A stretch of 64,000 nt of DNA. It comes from Hyphomicrobiales bacterium. GTDB lineage: Bacteria; Pseudomonadota; Alphaproteobacteria; Rhizobiales; Rhizobiaceae. Under the pieces are notes generated by a model, which saw only the letters and a list, made by a program, of their open reading frames with translations, had not been told where the DNA came from and did not search any database. Each line of letters begins with the position of its first letter. Positions within the stretch are counted from its first letter, which is position 1. The position numbers and the translations under genes are program-made. The DNA is taken from contig UCKS01000019.1 of the NCBI GenBank assembly GCA_900473045.1, positions 151,306-215,305 of the forward strand, given 5' to 3'. Shown here one piece after another: positions 56,733-64,000 of the stretch.

Positions 56733-57323
56733 TCAGGCCGTCCCATCGATCGGACGGCCGATAACTAGCGCGGTCTTCAGATCCAAATCCAGTTTTTCGT
56801 AAGCGCTGTCGGCCTGCACGCCGAGCGCATCGAGCGTCTTGGAAAAGAAGCAGCGCACGGTGGCGGCAGTGACGATATCGAAAATCTCCGCGTCGGAAAG
56901 CCCATGCTGCGTTAACTCGTCAATATCAGTGCTCTTGATCGACGACGCGTCGTGCACGACCTTGGCGGCAAAGCGCATGATGGTGCGCTCCGCTTCGTCG
57001 ATTGCAGCCGCGTCTGGATCATCTAACACCTGCCGGAGTGCTTCCGCAGTAAAGATATCGCGCAAAAGAACCGAGCCGTGGGCGAGCAGGCAATAGGAGC
57101 TCTTCATCTCCTTGGCTGCCGCCATCGTCACCAGCTCATAGCGCCGCAGGTCCATGTTAGCCTTGATGCTGGAAAGCAGGGCGCTCCAGTTTTTCATCAC
57201 GTCCGGCCGGTAGCCGAACGCTTTCACCATATTCGGCACATAACCGTAGTTTGCTTCCGCCTCAGCGTATAATTTCGCAGTCTGCTCGCTTGCGGCTGCA
57301 TCGGGCGCGTCGATGAAGGGCAT
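56733..57323 (-). CDS. Carboxymuconolactone decarboxylase/AhpD-like family protein
   Basis: A 196-residue protein of the AhpD-like fold, close to the peroxidase-related subgroup. The motif region reads KEMKSSYCLLAHG (about 80-92), in which the first cysteine of the usual CxxC is Ser, leaving a single Cys and the proximal His. So AhpD-type disulfide chemistry is unlikely. The start MPFIDAPDAAA has GAGGAG 8 bases upstream. Convergent with the SnoaL-like gene. Function is unknown. Confidence 0.82.
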   Translation of the reverse strand: MPFIDAPDAAASEQTAKLYAEAEANYGYVPNMVKAFGYRPDVMKNWSALLSSIKANMDLRRYELVTMAAAKEMKSSYCLLAHGSVLLRDIFTAEALRQVLDDPDAAAIDEAERTIMRFAAKVVHDASSIKSTDIDELTQHGLSDAEIFDIVTAATVRCFFSKTLDALGVQADSAYEKLDLDLKTALVIGRPIDGTA

Positions 57324-57418
57324 TGTGAGGCTCCTCTGCGGAAAGTCAGCATGATAATGGCGCCGGCAATCCGCAGTGCTGCGGTTCACCTGTCTTGTTG
57401 GGTATCTTTAAGCGCCAA

Positions 57419-58399
57419 TCACGGTGTTTCGAACGCGTAGATTTTCTTCCAGTCGTTTTTCATGTCGACGAGCAACCATTTGCGCGCATCTGCCTCATCC
57501 ATCGCCTTGTCGAGTTTTCCGAAGTGCGATTCCCGGTCGTAGGCGTATTCGCGCACCGCGTCGGTGTGATGGACGATCAGTCCGAATGTGTTCGGCTTGC
57601 CGCCTGTGACCCAGCGTAGCATTTCATAGTCACCATCGGAATTTCCAGCGACGAAGATCGGCCGGCGGCCGATGACCTTGTTGATGCCGACGGGCTTTCC
57701 GGCGCCATCATCGATGAAGTCGATCTTCGGCAGGCGGTTGAGCACGGGCTCCCCGTCCACAAGCGCATATTCGGTGGCGATGGTACTGCCGATCACCTGT
57801 TCGGGTGGGATGCCATAGGCCTGCTCGGTGATCGGCCGCATGAATTCGACGCCACCACCGGAGACAATATAGGTTTTGAAGCCTTTGGCCCTGAGGTAAT
57901 CGAGCAATTCGCGCATCGGCAGGAACGTCATCTCATTGTAAGCCTTGCCGCTTTTCGGGTGCTTGGAGGCCGCAAACCAGTCGGTGACGATCGTGTTGAA
58001 TGCGTCCGTGGTCATGCCGGCGTGGGTGGCCATTCCAAGCTCGACAATGCCCTTCTCGCCGCTCGCCGCGATGCCTTTCAGGTCCCCGGCCAGGATGGAT
58101 TTGAACGGCTCCTTTTGCTTCCATTCCGGATGGTCGGGCGCCAGCGCCTTCACCCGGTCGAGCATGAAGCCCAGCTGGAAATAGAATGGCTGTTCCGACC
58201 AGAGCGTACCGTCATTGTCGAACACGGCGATGCGGTCTTCCGGCTTGACGAAATCGGTGTTCTTCTCGTCGGTGACCTTGGAGACGAAATCGACGATCGC
58301 CTGTTTCGACGTGCCGTCGTTCCACGACGGCAGATCATCCGCAAGTGCAGCAAAGGGTAACAGAAGCACGACAAGGAATACACGAACAAAGCTCAACAT
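57419..58399 (-). CDS. Periplasmic HAD-superfamily phosphatase
   Basis: A 326-residue protein with a Sec signal peptide (MLSFVRVFLVVLLLPFAALA, cleavage about residue 20) and a HAD domain. Motif I is FDNDGTLW (DxDGT, about 58-65), motif II Ser/Thr in IVSGGG (about 170), and motif IV GNSDGDYEML (about 262-271). It should hydrolyse a phosphate ester in the periplasm. The gene follows the formylglycine-generating-enzyme homologue by 14 bases, so the two form an operon. Substrate unknown. Confidence 0.85.
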   Translation of the reverse strand: MLSFVRVFLVVLLLPFAALADDLPSWNDGTSKQAIVDFVSKVTDEKNTDFVKPEDRIAVFDNDGTLWSEQPFYFQLGFMLDRVKALAPDHPEWKQKEPFKSILAGDLKGIAASGEKGIVELGMATHAGMTTDAFNTIVTDWFAASKHPKSGKAYNEMTFLPMRELLDYLRAKGFKTYIVSGGGVEFMRPITEQAYGIPPEQVIGSTIATEYALVDGEPVLNRLPKIDFIDDGAGKPVGINKVIGRRPIFVAGNSDGDYEMLRWVTGGKPNTFGLIVHHTDAVREYAYDRESHFGKLDKAMDEADARKWLLVDMKNDWKKIYAFETP

Positions 58400-58413
58400 G
58401 GATCTCTCCCGGA

Positions 58414-59379
58414 TCAGTTTGCAGGTCTTGTGACGCAACGGAAACCGACATGGCTGGTCGAGGTATCCTCCGGCTCGGCATGGCGGGCGGCAGGGCGGTA
58501 ACGGCGGCAATAGTTCGGCGCGCAGAGATGCGATCCGCCCTTCAAGACCCGCCGGGGAATGCGGATATCCGGCACATTCGGATCGTAGCTCGCATCGACG
58601 GCCCCGCCGCGCGGATTTTGCGGAATGCAGCACGATTTGGCGGCTGGTTCCGGATGGCGTGCCGACCAGTAATCTGTCGTCCACTCCCAGACGTTGCCGA
58701 TCATGTCATAGGCGCCGTAACCGTTTGGAGCGAAGGATTTGACCGGCGTTGTCCGATCCTTGCCGGCAGGCTTGGTGCTGAGGGTCGGGAATGTTCCGGC
58801 CCAGGTGTTTGCCATGGCGACGCCTCCGGGGGTCAGTTCATCGCCCCAGGCGAACTCGACATCGTCAAGCCCACCGCGCGCGGCCAGTTCCCACTCGGCT
58901 TCCGTTGGAAGATCGAGGCCGGCCCAATCGGCATAGGCCTTGGCATCGCACAGCGCCACGTGCACAACCGGATGGTCGAGCTTGCCGCGAAGATCGCTCA
59001 AGCCACCATAGGGGCGGCGCCAGTTCGCACCGAACTTGAAAGCCCACCACTGGCTGATATCCGGTCCGTTCAACGATTTGGGCGGCGTAAAGACGAGCGA
59101 ACCGGCCCTCAGCATTTCCGGCAGAGCGCCTGGGTAATCTTTGGCGTCCGGCGCTTTTTCGGCGAAAGTCGTATAGCCCGTGGCTTTCACGAATGCCGTG
59201 AACTGCCGGTTGGTCACCGGCGTCGCCTCAATCCAGAACCCATCGACCTTCACAGGATGGGAGGGAGCCTCCTCGGGATAGTGTTTGTCGGATCCCATCG
59301 TGAAGGTCCGGCCGGGTATCCAAAGCATATCGCCTGGAACTGTTGAACCGTGCTGTTCGCTATCCAATGCCAAAGTCAT
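58414..59379 (-). CDS. Formylglycine-generating enzyme (SUMF1/FGE) family protein
   Basis: A 321-residue FGE-domain protein. It starts MLWIPGRTFTMGSDKHYPEE (about 18-37), with DLPTEAEWELAARGG (about 156-170) and GNVWEWTTDYW (about 229-239). Both copper-binding cysteines are present in KGGSHLCAPNYCRRYR, as in catalytically active FGEs that convert a sulfatase Cys to formylglycine. No sulfatase with a CxPxR motif is in the window, so the target lies elsewhere or differs. It has no signal peptide, unlike its HAD partner. Confidence 0.9.
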   Translation of the reverse strand: MTLALDSEQHGSTVPGDMLWIPGRTFTMGSDKHYPEEAPSHPVKVDGFWIEATPVTNRQFTAFVKATGYTTFAEKAPDAKDYPGALPEMLRAGSLVFTPPKSLNGPDISQWWAFKFGANWRRPYGGLSDLRGKLDHPVVHVALCDAKAYADWAGLDLPTEAEWELAARGGLDDVEFAWGDELTPGGVAMANTWAGTFPTLSTKPAGKDRTTPVKSFAPNGYGAYDMIGNVWEWTTDYWSARHPEPAAKSCCIPQNPRGGAVDASYDPNVPDIRIPRRVLKGGSHLCAPNYCRRYRPAARHAEPEDTSTSHVGFRCVTRPAN

Positions 59380-59679
59380 GGCAGTCTCCGAATTTCGATA
59401 GGGGCACTATCGCAATCCCGATGGGCATCCGGAAGTACGTTACGGTAACAAAGCCTGCCTGGCAGCTGCGTCTTTCACGCAACGGCACATCACGATCTGG
59501 TGAGCAGGCAAGAAACCTGATGCTGGAACCACGACGCACCGTTGGAATGGGGTGCGATTGGCTGCATAAGGGCTTTGATCCGATTCTTTCGCGATGAAGA
59601 CGCGTGCTGCAAGGTTTGATTGGCGAGCATGCGGCCGCTTCGTCCAGATGGGCCGGACAATATTGCGAATAGCGAATTG
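59380..59679. other. Divergent intergenic region, FGE / L,D-transpeptidase
   Basis: About 300 bases with both promoters. Open frames of 60-85 codons within it lack ribosome sites and protein-like composition. No structured element or known operator was recognised. Confidence 0.5.
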
Positions 59680-59688
59680 ATGGGGCTC

Positions 59689-60387
59689 ATGACCACCGAT
59701 CACAATTTTTCCCGCCGCGGTTTTCTCGGCGTTCTTGCGGCAGGCACGCTTGCCGGCTGTACCACAACGATGCCAGGTGGAGGTTCTGCTCCGATACCGG
59801 GCAGGCTGAGCCGGCCGATCGGCCCGCCGTCGGATGCCGAGCTGCAGGTGATGTACGGTCCCGTCGAGGATGGTGGCTACCTGATACCAGCCATCCCCTA
59901 CCAGCAGATCGATCCGCAATTCTACCGCCAGCGCGTCGCTGACCGTACAGGTGAAGCGCCTGGCACTGTCGTCGTCGATACGCCATCGCGGTTGCTCTAC
60001 GTCATCGAGCCCGGTGGCACCGCGATGCGCTACGGCGTCGGCATCGGCCGCGAGGGTTTTGCCTGGCAGGGGGACGGCGTCATCCACTGGCGCCAGGCCT
60101 GGCCGCGCTGGAAGCCGCCGAACGAAATGGTGGCGCGCACGCCGAGCCTTGCCAAATACTCGATCGCCAATGGCGGCATGGAGCCGGGCCTGAAAAACCC
60201 GCTGGGCGCCCGCGCGCTCTATATCTTCCAGAACGGCGAGGACACGCTCTACCGGCTGCATGGCAATCCGGAATGGAAGTCGATCGGCAAGGCGGTTTCG
60301 TCCGGTTGCGTGCGGCTGATGAACCAGGACGTGATCGATCTCTACCAGCGCGTTCCTGCAAAGGCGAAGATCGTCGTCTGGCAGTAA
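59689..60387 (+). CDS. L,D-transpeptidase (YkuD), Tat-type lipoprotein
   Basis: A 232-residue YkuD-domain protein. The signal carries an RR motif (HNFSRRGFLGVLAAGTLAGC) with lipobox LAGC, so it is probably exported folded by Tat and lipidated. The catalytic region is HGNPEWKSIGKAVSSGCVRLMNQD, by position about 195-218, with HGx..., S, C and R all in place. It would form 3-3 peptidoglycan crosslinks or attach proteins. Start may be ATG 59680 or 59689; the ribosome site is weak. Homologues are numerous in rhizobia. Confidence 0.88.
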   Translation: MTTDHNFSRRGFLGVLAAGTLAGCTTTMPGGGSAPIPGRLSRPIGPPSDAELQVMYGPVEDGGYLIPAIPYQQIDPQFYRQRVADRTGEAPGTVVVDTPSRLLYVIEPGGTAMRYGVGIGREGFAWQGDGVIHWRQAWPRWKPPNEMVARTPSLAKYSIANGGMEPGLKNPLGARALYIFQNGEDTLYRLHGNPEWKSIGKAVSSGCVRLMNQDVIDLYQRVPAKAKIVVWQ

Positions 60388-60553
60388 GTTTGTGAGAGGC
60401 GGACGTAGCCGCGCCTGCCTCCTGCAAGCCTTGGAGCGGATATTAACCGGACGCTAACCGCGATGACCGATTCTTCGATGTTTATCCGGTCGATTGTTCT
60501 GATTTGATACGCCGGACAAAACTTTGGCATGATTTCCAGAGATAGACGCTTTC

Positions 60554-61606
60554 ATGAGTTCCTTGTTTGCCCTTGATTGCGCCTCGACGCGCATCCGCTC
60601 TGCCCGCACGGCTATGTCGCGCGCATTGGCGACGCTTGCTCTTGGCGTGGCACTGTCGGGCTGCATGGCGCTCGACGACCTCTCCGAAGCGCCACCAAAA
60701 CTGTCGGGCAAGATGGTTGCGGAAATGTCGAAGAAGGGCATGAAGCCGGAAAGCCCGGTTCTGGTGCGCATCTTCAAAAAGGAAAGCGAGCTGGAAGTCT
60801 GGAAGGTCAACAAGACCGGCGCCTACGCGCTGTTGAAGACCTATCCGATCTGCCGCTGGTCCGGAGAGCTCGGACCGAAGACCAAGGTCGGCGACCGCCA
60901 CGCGCCGGAGGGGTTTTATCATGTCTCGGCCGGCATGCTGAATCCGAACTCGCAGTTCTACGTCTCCTTCAATCTCGGCTATCCCAACAAGCTGGAATCG
61001 GCGCTCGGCTATACCGGCGAGGCGCTGATGGTGCACGGCGCATGCTCGTCGTCCGGCTGTTTTGCGATGACCGACCAGGGTGTCGGCGAGATCTACGCCA
61101 TCGTCCAGAAGGCGCTGTCCAGCGGCCAGGAAAAGTTCCAGGTCCAGGCCTATCCGTTCCGCATGACGGCGCAGAACATGGCGGAGCATCGCGGCGATCC
61201 GAACATGCCGTTCTGGCGCACGATGAAAGAGGGCTACGACGCCTTCAACGTGACGCGCCGGCAGCCGAAGGTCTCCGTCTGCGAGCGCCGCTATGTCTTC
61301 AACAAGGAGTTCGAGGGCGGCGAACCGGCCGATCCGCTGGCTGCCTGCCCGCCGGTCGTCAACCAGCTCGAGCCGCAGGCAATGGCCAAAATCGAGGCGG
61401 AAGACCGCAAGCTCGACACGGCGATCACCGGTTCCGTTCCCACCAGCTCAACGCTCAGCGCCTATTCCGATGGCGGCATGCATCCGAGTTTTCGCGCCCT
61501 GTTGAAGGCGCAGGGGCCGAAAAAGCTGGCTGCCAGTATTTCCGGCACAAAATACCCGATCAGCCGCCCCGATGCTGCACTGGCTGATCCTTTTGACGGT
61601 CGATAG
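60554..61606 (+). CDS. YkuD-fold lipoprotein (YafK/DpaA-like)
   Basis: A 350-residue lipoprotein. The signal core is ALATLALGVALSGC with the lipobox Cys near 37; ATG 60614 would give a shorter signal. The YkuD-type motif is MVHGACSSSGCFAMTD (about 164-179), resembling the YafK/DpaA subgroup, which in E. coli cuts crosslinks between peptidoglycan and Braun lipoprotein. The C-terminal ~90 residues are Ala/Pro/Ser-rich and likely disordered. It lies on the same strand as another L,D-transpeptidase with 166 bases between. Confidence 0.85.
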   Translation: MSSLFALDCASTRIRSARTAMSRALATLALGVALSGCMALDDLSEAPPKLSGKMVAEMSKKGMKPESPVLVRIFKKESELEVWKVNKTGAYALLKTYPICRWSGELGPKTKVGDRHAPEGFYHVSAGMLNPNSQFYVSFNLGYPNKLESALGYTGEALMVHGACSSSGCFAMTDQGVGEIYAIVQKALSSGQEKFQVQAYPFRMTAQNMAEHRGDPNMPFWRTMKEGYDAFNVTRRQPKVSVCERRYVFNKEFEGGEPADPLAACPPVVNQLEPQAMAKIEAEDRKLDTAITGSVPTSSTLSAYSDGGMHPSFRALLKAQGPKKLAASISGTKYPISRPDAALADPFDGR

Positions 61607-61790
61607 GATCATCGATCCGCAACACGGATGGGCCGCTGCGCACCCGTGATCGCAGTGCTGGTTTCCTGCAGCCAAGCTTGCTACAGTCCGCTCTTCCACG
61701 CCCCTGTGCCATTCGGTGCATTCCAGATGCTTGCTCTCGCACGCAGATGGCCTATCTTCACAGTCACGACAACGCTTCGGCGGGAGCCCC

Positions 61791-62702
61791 ATGGCCAACG
61801 ACCCCTACAAAACCCTCGGCGTGGCGAAAACCGCGACGCAAAAGGAAATTCAGAGCGCCTATCGCAAGCTTGCCAAAAAGCTGCATCCCGACCTCAATCC
61901 GGGCGACAAAGGTGCCGAGGATCGTTTCAAGACGGTCTCCGAGGCCTATTCGGTGCTGGGCGACGAGGACAAGCGGGCCCGCTTCGACAAGGGTGAGATC
62001 GATGGCGCGGGAACGGCACAGGCGCCGCGAAACTATTACCGCGAATATGCCGGCGCTCCGGGCAACGATGCGCGCTACCAAAACAGCAGCGGCTTTTCCG
62101 ATTTCACCGACACCGACGATATTTTCTCCAGCTTCTTTTCACGGCGGGACCGGACCCAGATGCGCGCCAAGGGCAGGGATTTGCAGTTCTCCATGGAAGT
62201 GGACTTCCTTGATGCCGCCAACGGCTCGAAAGAGAAGATCACGCTGCCGGATGGAACCGTGCTCGACCTGCAGGTGCCGCCCGGTACCCAGCAGGGCCAG
62301 ACACTGCGGTTGCGCGGCAAGGGCGATCCCGGCTCCGGCGGCGGTCCGGCCGGCGACGCGCTGATCGAAATCCACGTCAGGCCGCATCCCATCTTCACCC
62401 GCGACGGCGACGATATCCGCATCGACATGCCGATCTCGCTGCGTGAGGCAATCCTCGGCGGCAAGGTCAACGTTCCAACCATATCCGGCAGCGTCGTGCT
62501 CACTCTGCCGCCGCATTCCAATACCGGCAAGACCTTGCGGTTGAAGGGCAAGGGCGTTGCCAAGCGCGGCGGCGGCAATGGCGACCAGTATATCACGCTG
62601 AAGATCATGCTGCCGGAGACGGCCGATCCGGACCTGACGGCCTTCGCCACCACCTGGGCGGCAGGCCAAACCCACAACCCTCGCAAGGCCTGGGGAGATT
62701 GA
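61791..62702 (+). CDS. cbpA: DnaJ-class co-chaperone CbpA
   Basis: A 303-residue DnaJ protein without the zinc-finger domain. The J domain (about 3-68) has the HPD motif in KKLHPDLNPGD. A G/F-poor linker and two C-terminal substrate-binding beta domains follow (about 120-290), including QVPPGTQQGQTLRLRGKG and the LREAILGGKVNVPT segment. This is the CbpA/DjlA-type layout that stimulates DnaK. GGGAG precedes ATG 61791. The next gene, 1 base on, is cbpM, as in E. coli. Confidence 0.93.
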   Translation: MANDPYKTLGVAKTATQKEIQSAYRKLAKKLHPDLNPGDKGAEDRFKTVSEAYSVLGDEDKRARFDKGEIDGAGTAQAPRNYYREYAGAPGNDARYQNSSGFSDFTDTDDIFSSFFSRRDRTQMRAKGRDLQFSMEVDFLDAANGSKEKITLPDGTVLDLQVPPGTQQGQTLRLRGKGDPGSGGGPAGDALIEIHVRPHPIFTRDGDDIRIDMPISLREAILGGKVNVPTISGSVVLTLPPHSNTGKTLRLKGKGVAKRGGGNGDQYITLKIMLPETADPDLTAFATTWAAGQTHNPRKAWGD

Positions 62703-62703
62703 C

Positions 62704-63021
62704 ATGGACCATCTGGAGTTTTGCGAGCGTCTCAGCATCGTTTCCTCCACGCTGACGATATGGATCGACCGGCAATGGATCATTCCGGAACTGACCGAGC
62801 AGGATGAAACGTTTCATGACGCGGATCTGGCGCGGGGGCTGCTGATCCTGGATCTCTCCGAAAGCATGGGCGTCAACCAGGACGGCATCGACGTGATCAT
62901 GGCGCTTGTCGATCAGGTGCATGGCCTGCGCACCAAACTTCAGGCGCTGGCGGAGGCGATCCGTCAACAGGACGACGATACCGCGCTGCGCGTCGTGAAG
63001 AGTCTTGAGGTAATGCGATAG
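62704..63021 (+). CDS. cbpM: Chaperone modulator CbpM
   Basis: A 105-residue CbpM-like protein, the specific inhibitor of CbpA's J domain. The N-terminal part (LEFCERLSIVSSTLTIWIDRQWIIPE) resembles a MerR-like winged helix, and a C-terminal coiled coil (VDQVHGLRTKLQALAEAIRQQ) follows. The start is one base after the cbpA stop (TGACATG), implying coupled synthesis of chaperone and inhibitor. Confidence 0.88.
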   Translation: MDHLEFCERLSIVSSTLTIWIDRQWIIPELTEQDETFHDADLARGLLILDLSESMGVNQDGIDVIMALVDQVHGLRTKLQALAEAIRQQDDDTALRVVKSLEVMR

Positions 63022-63085
63022 GCGAAGTTGCGCCAACGCCTTGCCCGTCTGCAGGATGCGGCGACATCACGAGAGGATTTTTTCG

Positions 63086-63481
63086 ATGCGGCATACCTAT
63101 CGTCTCGACCATTTTGCACTGCTGGTCCGCGATCTCGATCGCAGCGTCGCATTCTACCGCGACGTGATGGGCTTTTCGCCGATCGCGCGCACCGGCAGTC
63201 CGAACGTCGACTGGCTCGATATCGGCGGCGGCGACGCCATCCATCTGATCCAGGGTGAGTTTGGCGCGACGCATGTCACCAAGGACACGCATGTGGCGGT
63301 GTCCATCGCCGATCTTGATGCGCTGGTCGCCGAGCTTAACGCCGGCGGCATCCCCTTTACCGACTGGCCCGGCAATCCCGGCGCGATCGGCGTCCATCGC
63401 AACGGCTTCCGCCAGATCTACGTGCAGGACCCGGATGGCTACTGGATCGAGATCAACGACCACCGGCCGCCGGCTGTCTGA
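63086..63481 (+). CDS. VOC (glyoxalase/bleomycin-resistance) family protein
   Basis: A 131-residue VOC-fold protein made of two beta-alpha-beta-beta-beta modules. The first starts LDHFALLVRDLDRSVAFYRDVMGF (about 6-29) with a metal-type His at 9; the second ends YVQDPDGYWIEINDHRP with Glu as ligand. The substrate is unknown and could be a lactoylglutathione-type or drug-type compound. GAGAGGA 9 bases upstream supports ATG 63086. It follows cbpM by 64 bases. Confidence 0.85.
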   Translation: MRHTYRLDHFALLVRDLDRSVAFYRDVMGFSPIARTGSPNVDWLDIGGGDAIHLIQGEFGATHVTKDTHVAVSIADLDALVAELNAGGIPFTDWPGNPGAIGVHRNGFRQIYVQDPDGYWIEINDHRPPAV

Positions 63482-64000
63482 CGGCGATCAGGCACGCTGG
63501 TGCGTTCACGCGGCGGATTTCGCCGGTGGCTGTCAAAGAGCAAGTCGGACGGGGCGCTCGCAAGAGCCTCGTTGTATAGGGGGGAAGGTGGCTGTCGCCA
63601 GCGCCCCGTTCGGCGGTTTTTGCCCGCGACTCGGGTCTCTCTGAGGTGGCCGGGGCGAAGGGTGTTCGTCTGACCTGATGGACCCCGGCCGAAACGACTT
63701 ATCGGCAACGCTCCACCCGGCCGCCGCCGGACCTTTGACCTGTCCGGCGAAACCATCCGCTCAGCCACCCTGTGTGCCGCACAGGCACGCCCGGCGCGCT
63801 CTTTCGGGCTTCAAGAGACAAGGGCAAACCTTGCCTCTCCCCGTGTCGCCGGAGGGAGACCATTTTCCGCGAACCCCTGATATGAGGACTTCCGTCCTTT
63901 CCCCACACCCGGCGCCGGCCCCGCCTCGCTGCCACGGCTGGCAGTGTATCCTCGGCGGAACGGGAGAAGTATGGCATGGGTTTTGGGGGCGGGGATTTTG
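63482..64000. other. GC-rich, hairpin-rich region with no gene
   Basis: No open frame here has protein-like composition; those present are Arg/Pro/Ser-rich. Several perfect stems are visible: GGCCGGGG with CCCCGGCC (about 63649-63705), CCTGTG-TGCCG-CACAGG (about 63768-63787), CAAGG-GCAAA-CCTTG (about 63821-63835), and GGAC-TTCC-GTCC (about 63886-63899). This suggests a structured RNA or leader continuing past the window edge. The RNase P hallmark GAGGAAAGTCC is absent on both strands, and no tmRNA or SRP core was found. Confidence 0.45.

Noticed and set aside
63439..63977. Two minus-strand frames (109 and 92 codons) at the right edge
   Set aside because: Arg/Ser/Pro-rich composition and overlap with dense hairpins point to noncoding sequence.
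63482..64000. RNase P RNA (rnpB) as explanation of the structured tail
   Set aside because: The universal GAGGAAAGTCC element and the ACAGAA-type 3' element were not found on either strand.

Overview
The window reads as a chromosomal segment of an alphaproteobacterium of the Rhizobiaceae (Rhizobium/Agrobacterium type). The pointers are a high-GC, Rhizobiales-style gene content: split PurS/PurQ/PurL, a sufS2-sufB-sufC-sufD-sufS-sufT-sufA cluster, the F1-ATPase inhibitor zeta protein (DUF1476), DUF2259, PilZ, DUF1127 and CbpA/CbpM genes. This is inference from gene families; no rRNA or tRNA was found to place it more precisely. No CRISPR array, prophage or intact insertion sequence was seen.

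Layout. 1-4.2 kb: the truncated 3' part of ttcA coupled to an inositol-monophosphatase-family gene, then two tandem Bcr/CflA efflux paralogues. 4.5-13.7 kb: a long minus-strand purine/thiol region (purC, purS, two small coiled-coil genes of which one is frameshifted, purQ, a lipoprotein, arsC, a MocR regulator divergent from a DUF1127 gene, purL, bolA, a very basic 73-residue protein, grxD). 13.3-26.5 kb: housekeeping genes, including the rpe-DUF2259-membrane protein-purB run, a binding protein coupled to a NylC-like P1 peptidase, nudix, rhlE and an M23 peptidase. 26.5-37.2 kb: DUF455, bcp, a 1132-residue AsmA/YhdP-like protein, tyrS, anmK, a membrane diguanylate cyclase, a stand-alone DnaB-like ATPase and an alpha/beta hydrolase.

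37.3-45 kb: the Fe-S assembly (suf) operon, preceded by an Irr-type (ICE-like) site and interrupted between sufB and sufC by a broken GIY-YIG nuclease gene bracketed by perfect 29-bp inverted repeats that are themselves hairpins. 45-51.6 kb: a multi-PAS histidine kinase, then the glycine cleavage operon gcvT-gcvH-gcvP behind a tandem glycine riboswitch. 51.8-56.2 kb: a copper-associated pair (DUF2946-like plus a YcnI-PCuAC fusion) and a run of small unknown genes coupled to a DapA-like protein that lacks the Schiff-base lysine. 56.2-64 kb: SnoaL-like, CMD-family, HAD phosphatase with a formylglycine-generating-enzyme homologue, two L,D-transpeptidase-fold lipoproteins, cbpA-cbpM, a VOC protein, and a GC-rich, hairpin-filled 0.5 kb with no gene.

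The most unusual items are the repeat-bracketed GIY-YIG unit inside suf, the dead-looking DapA homologue with its small coupled partners, the frameshifted coiled-coil gene overlapping purQ, the MocR operator arrangement, and the unexplained structured tail at 63.5-64 kb.
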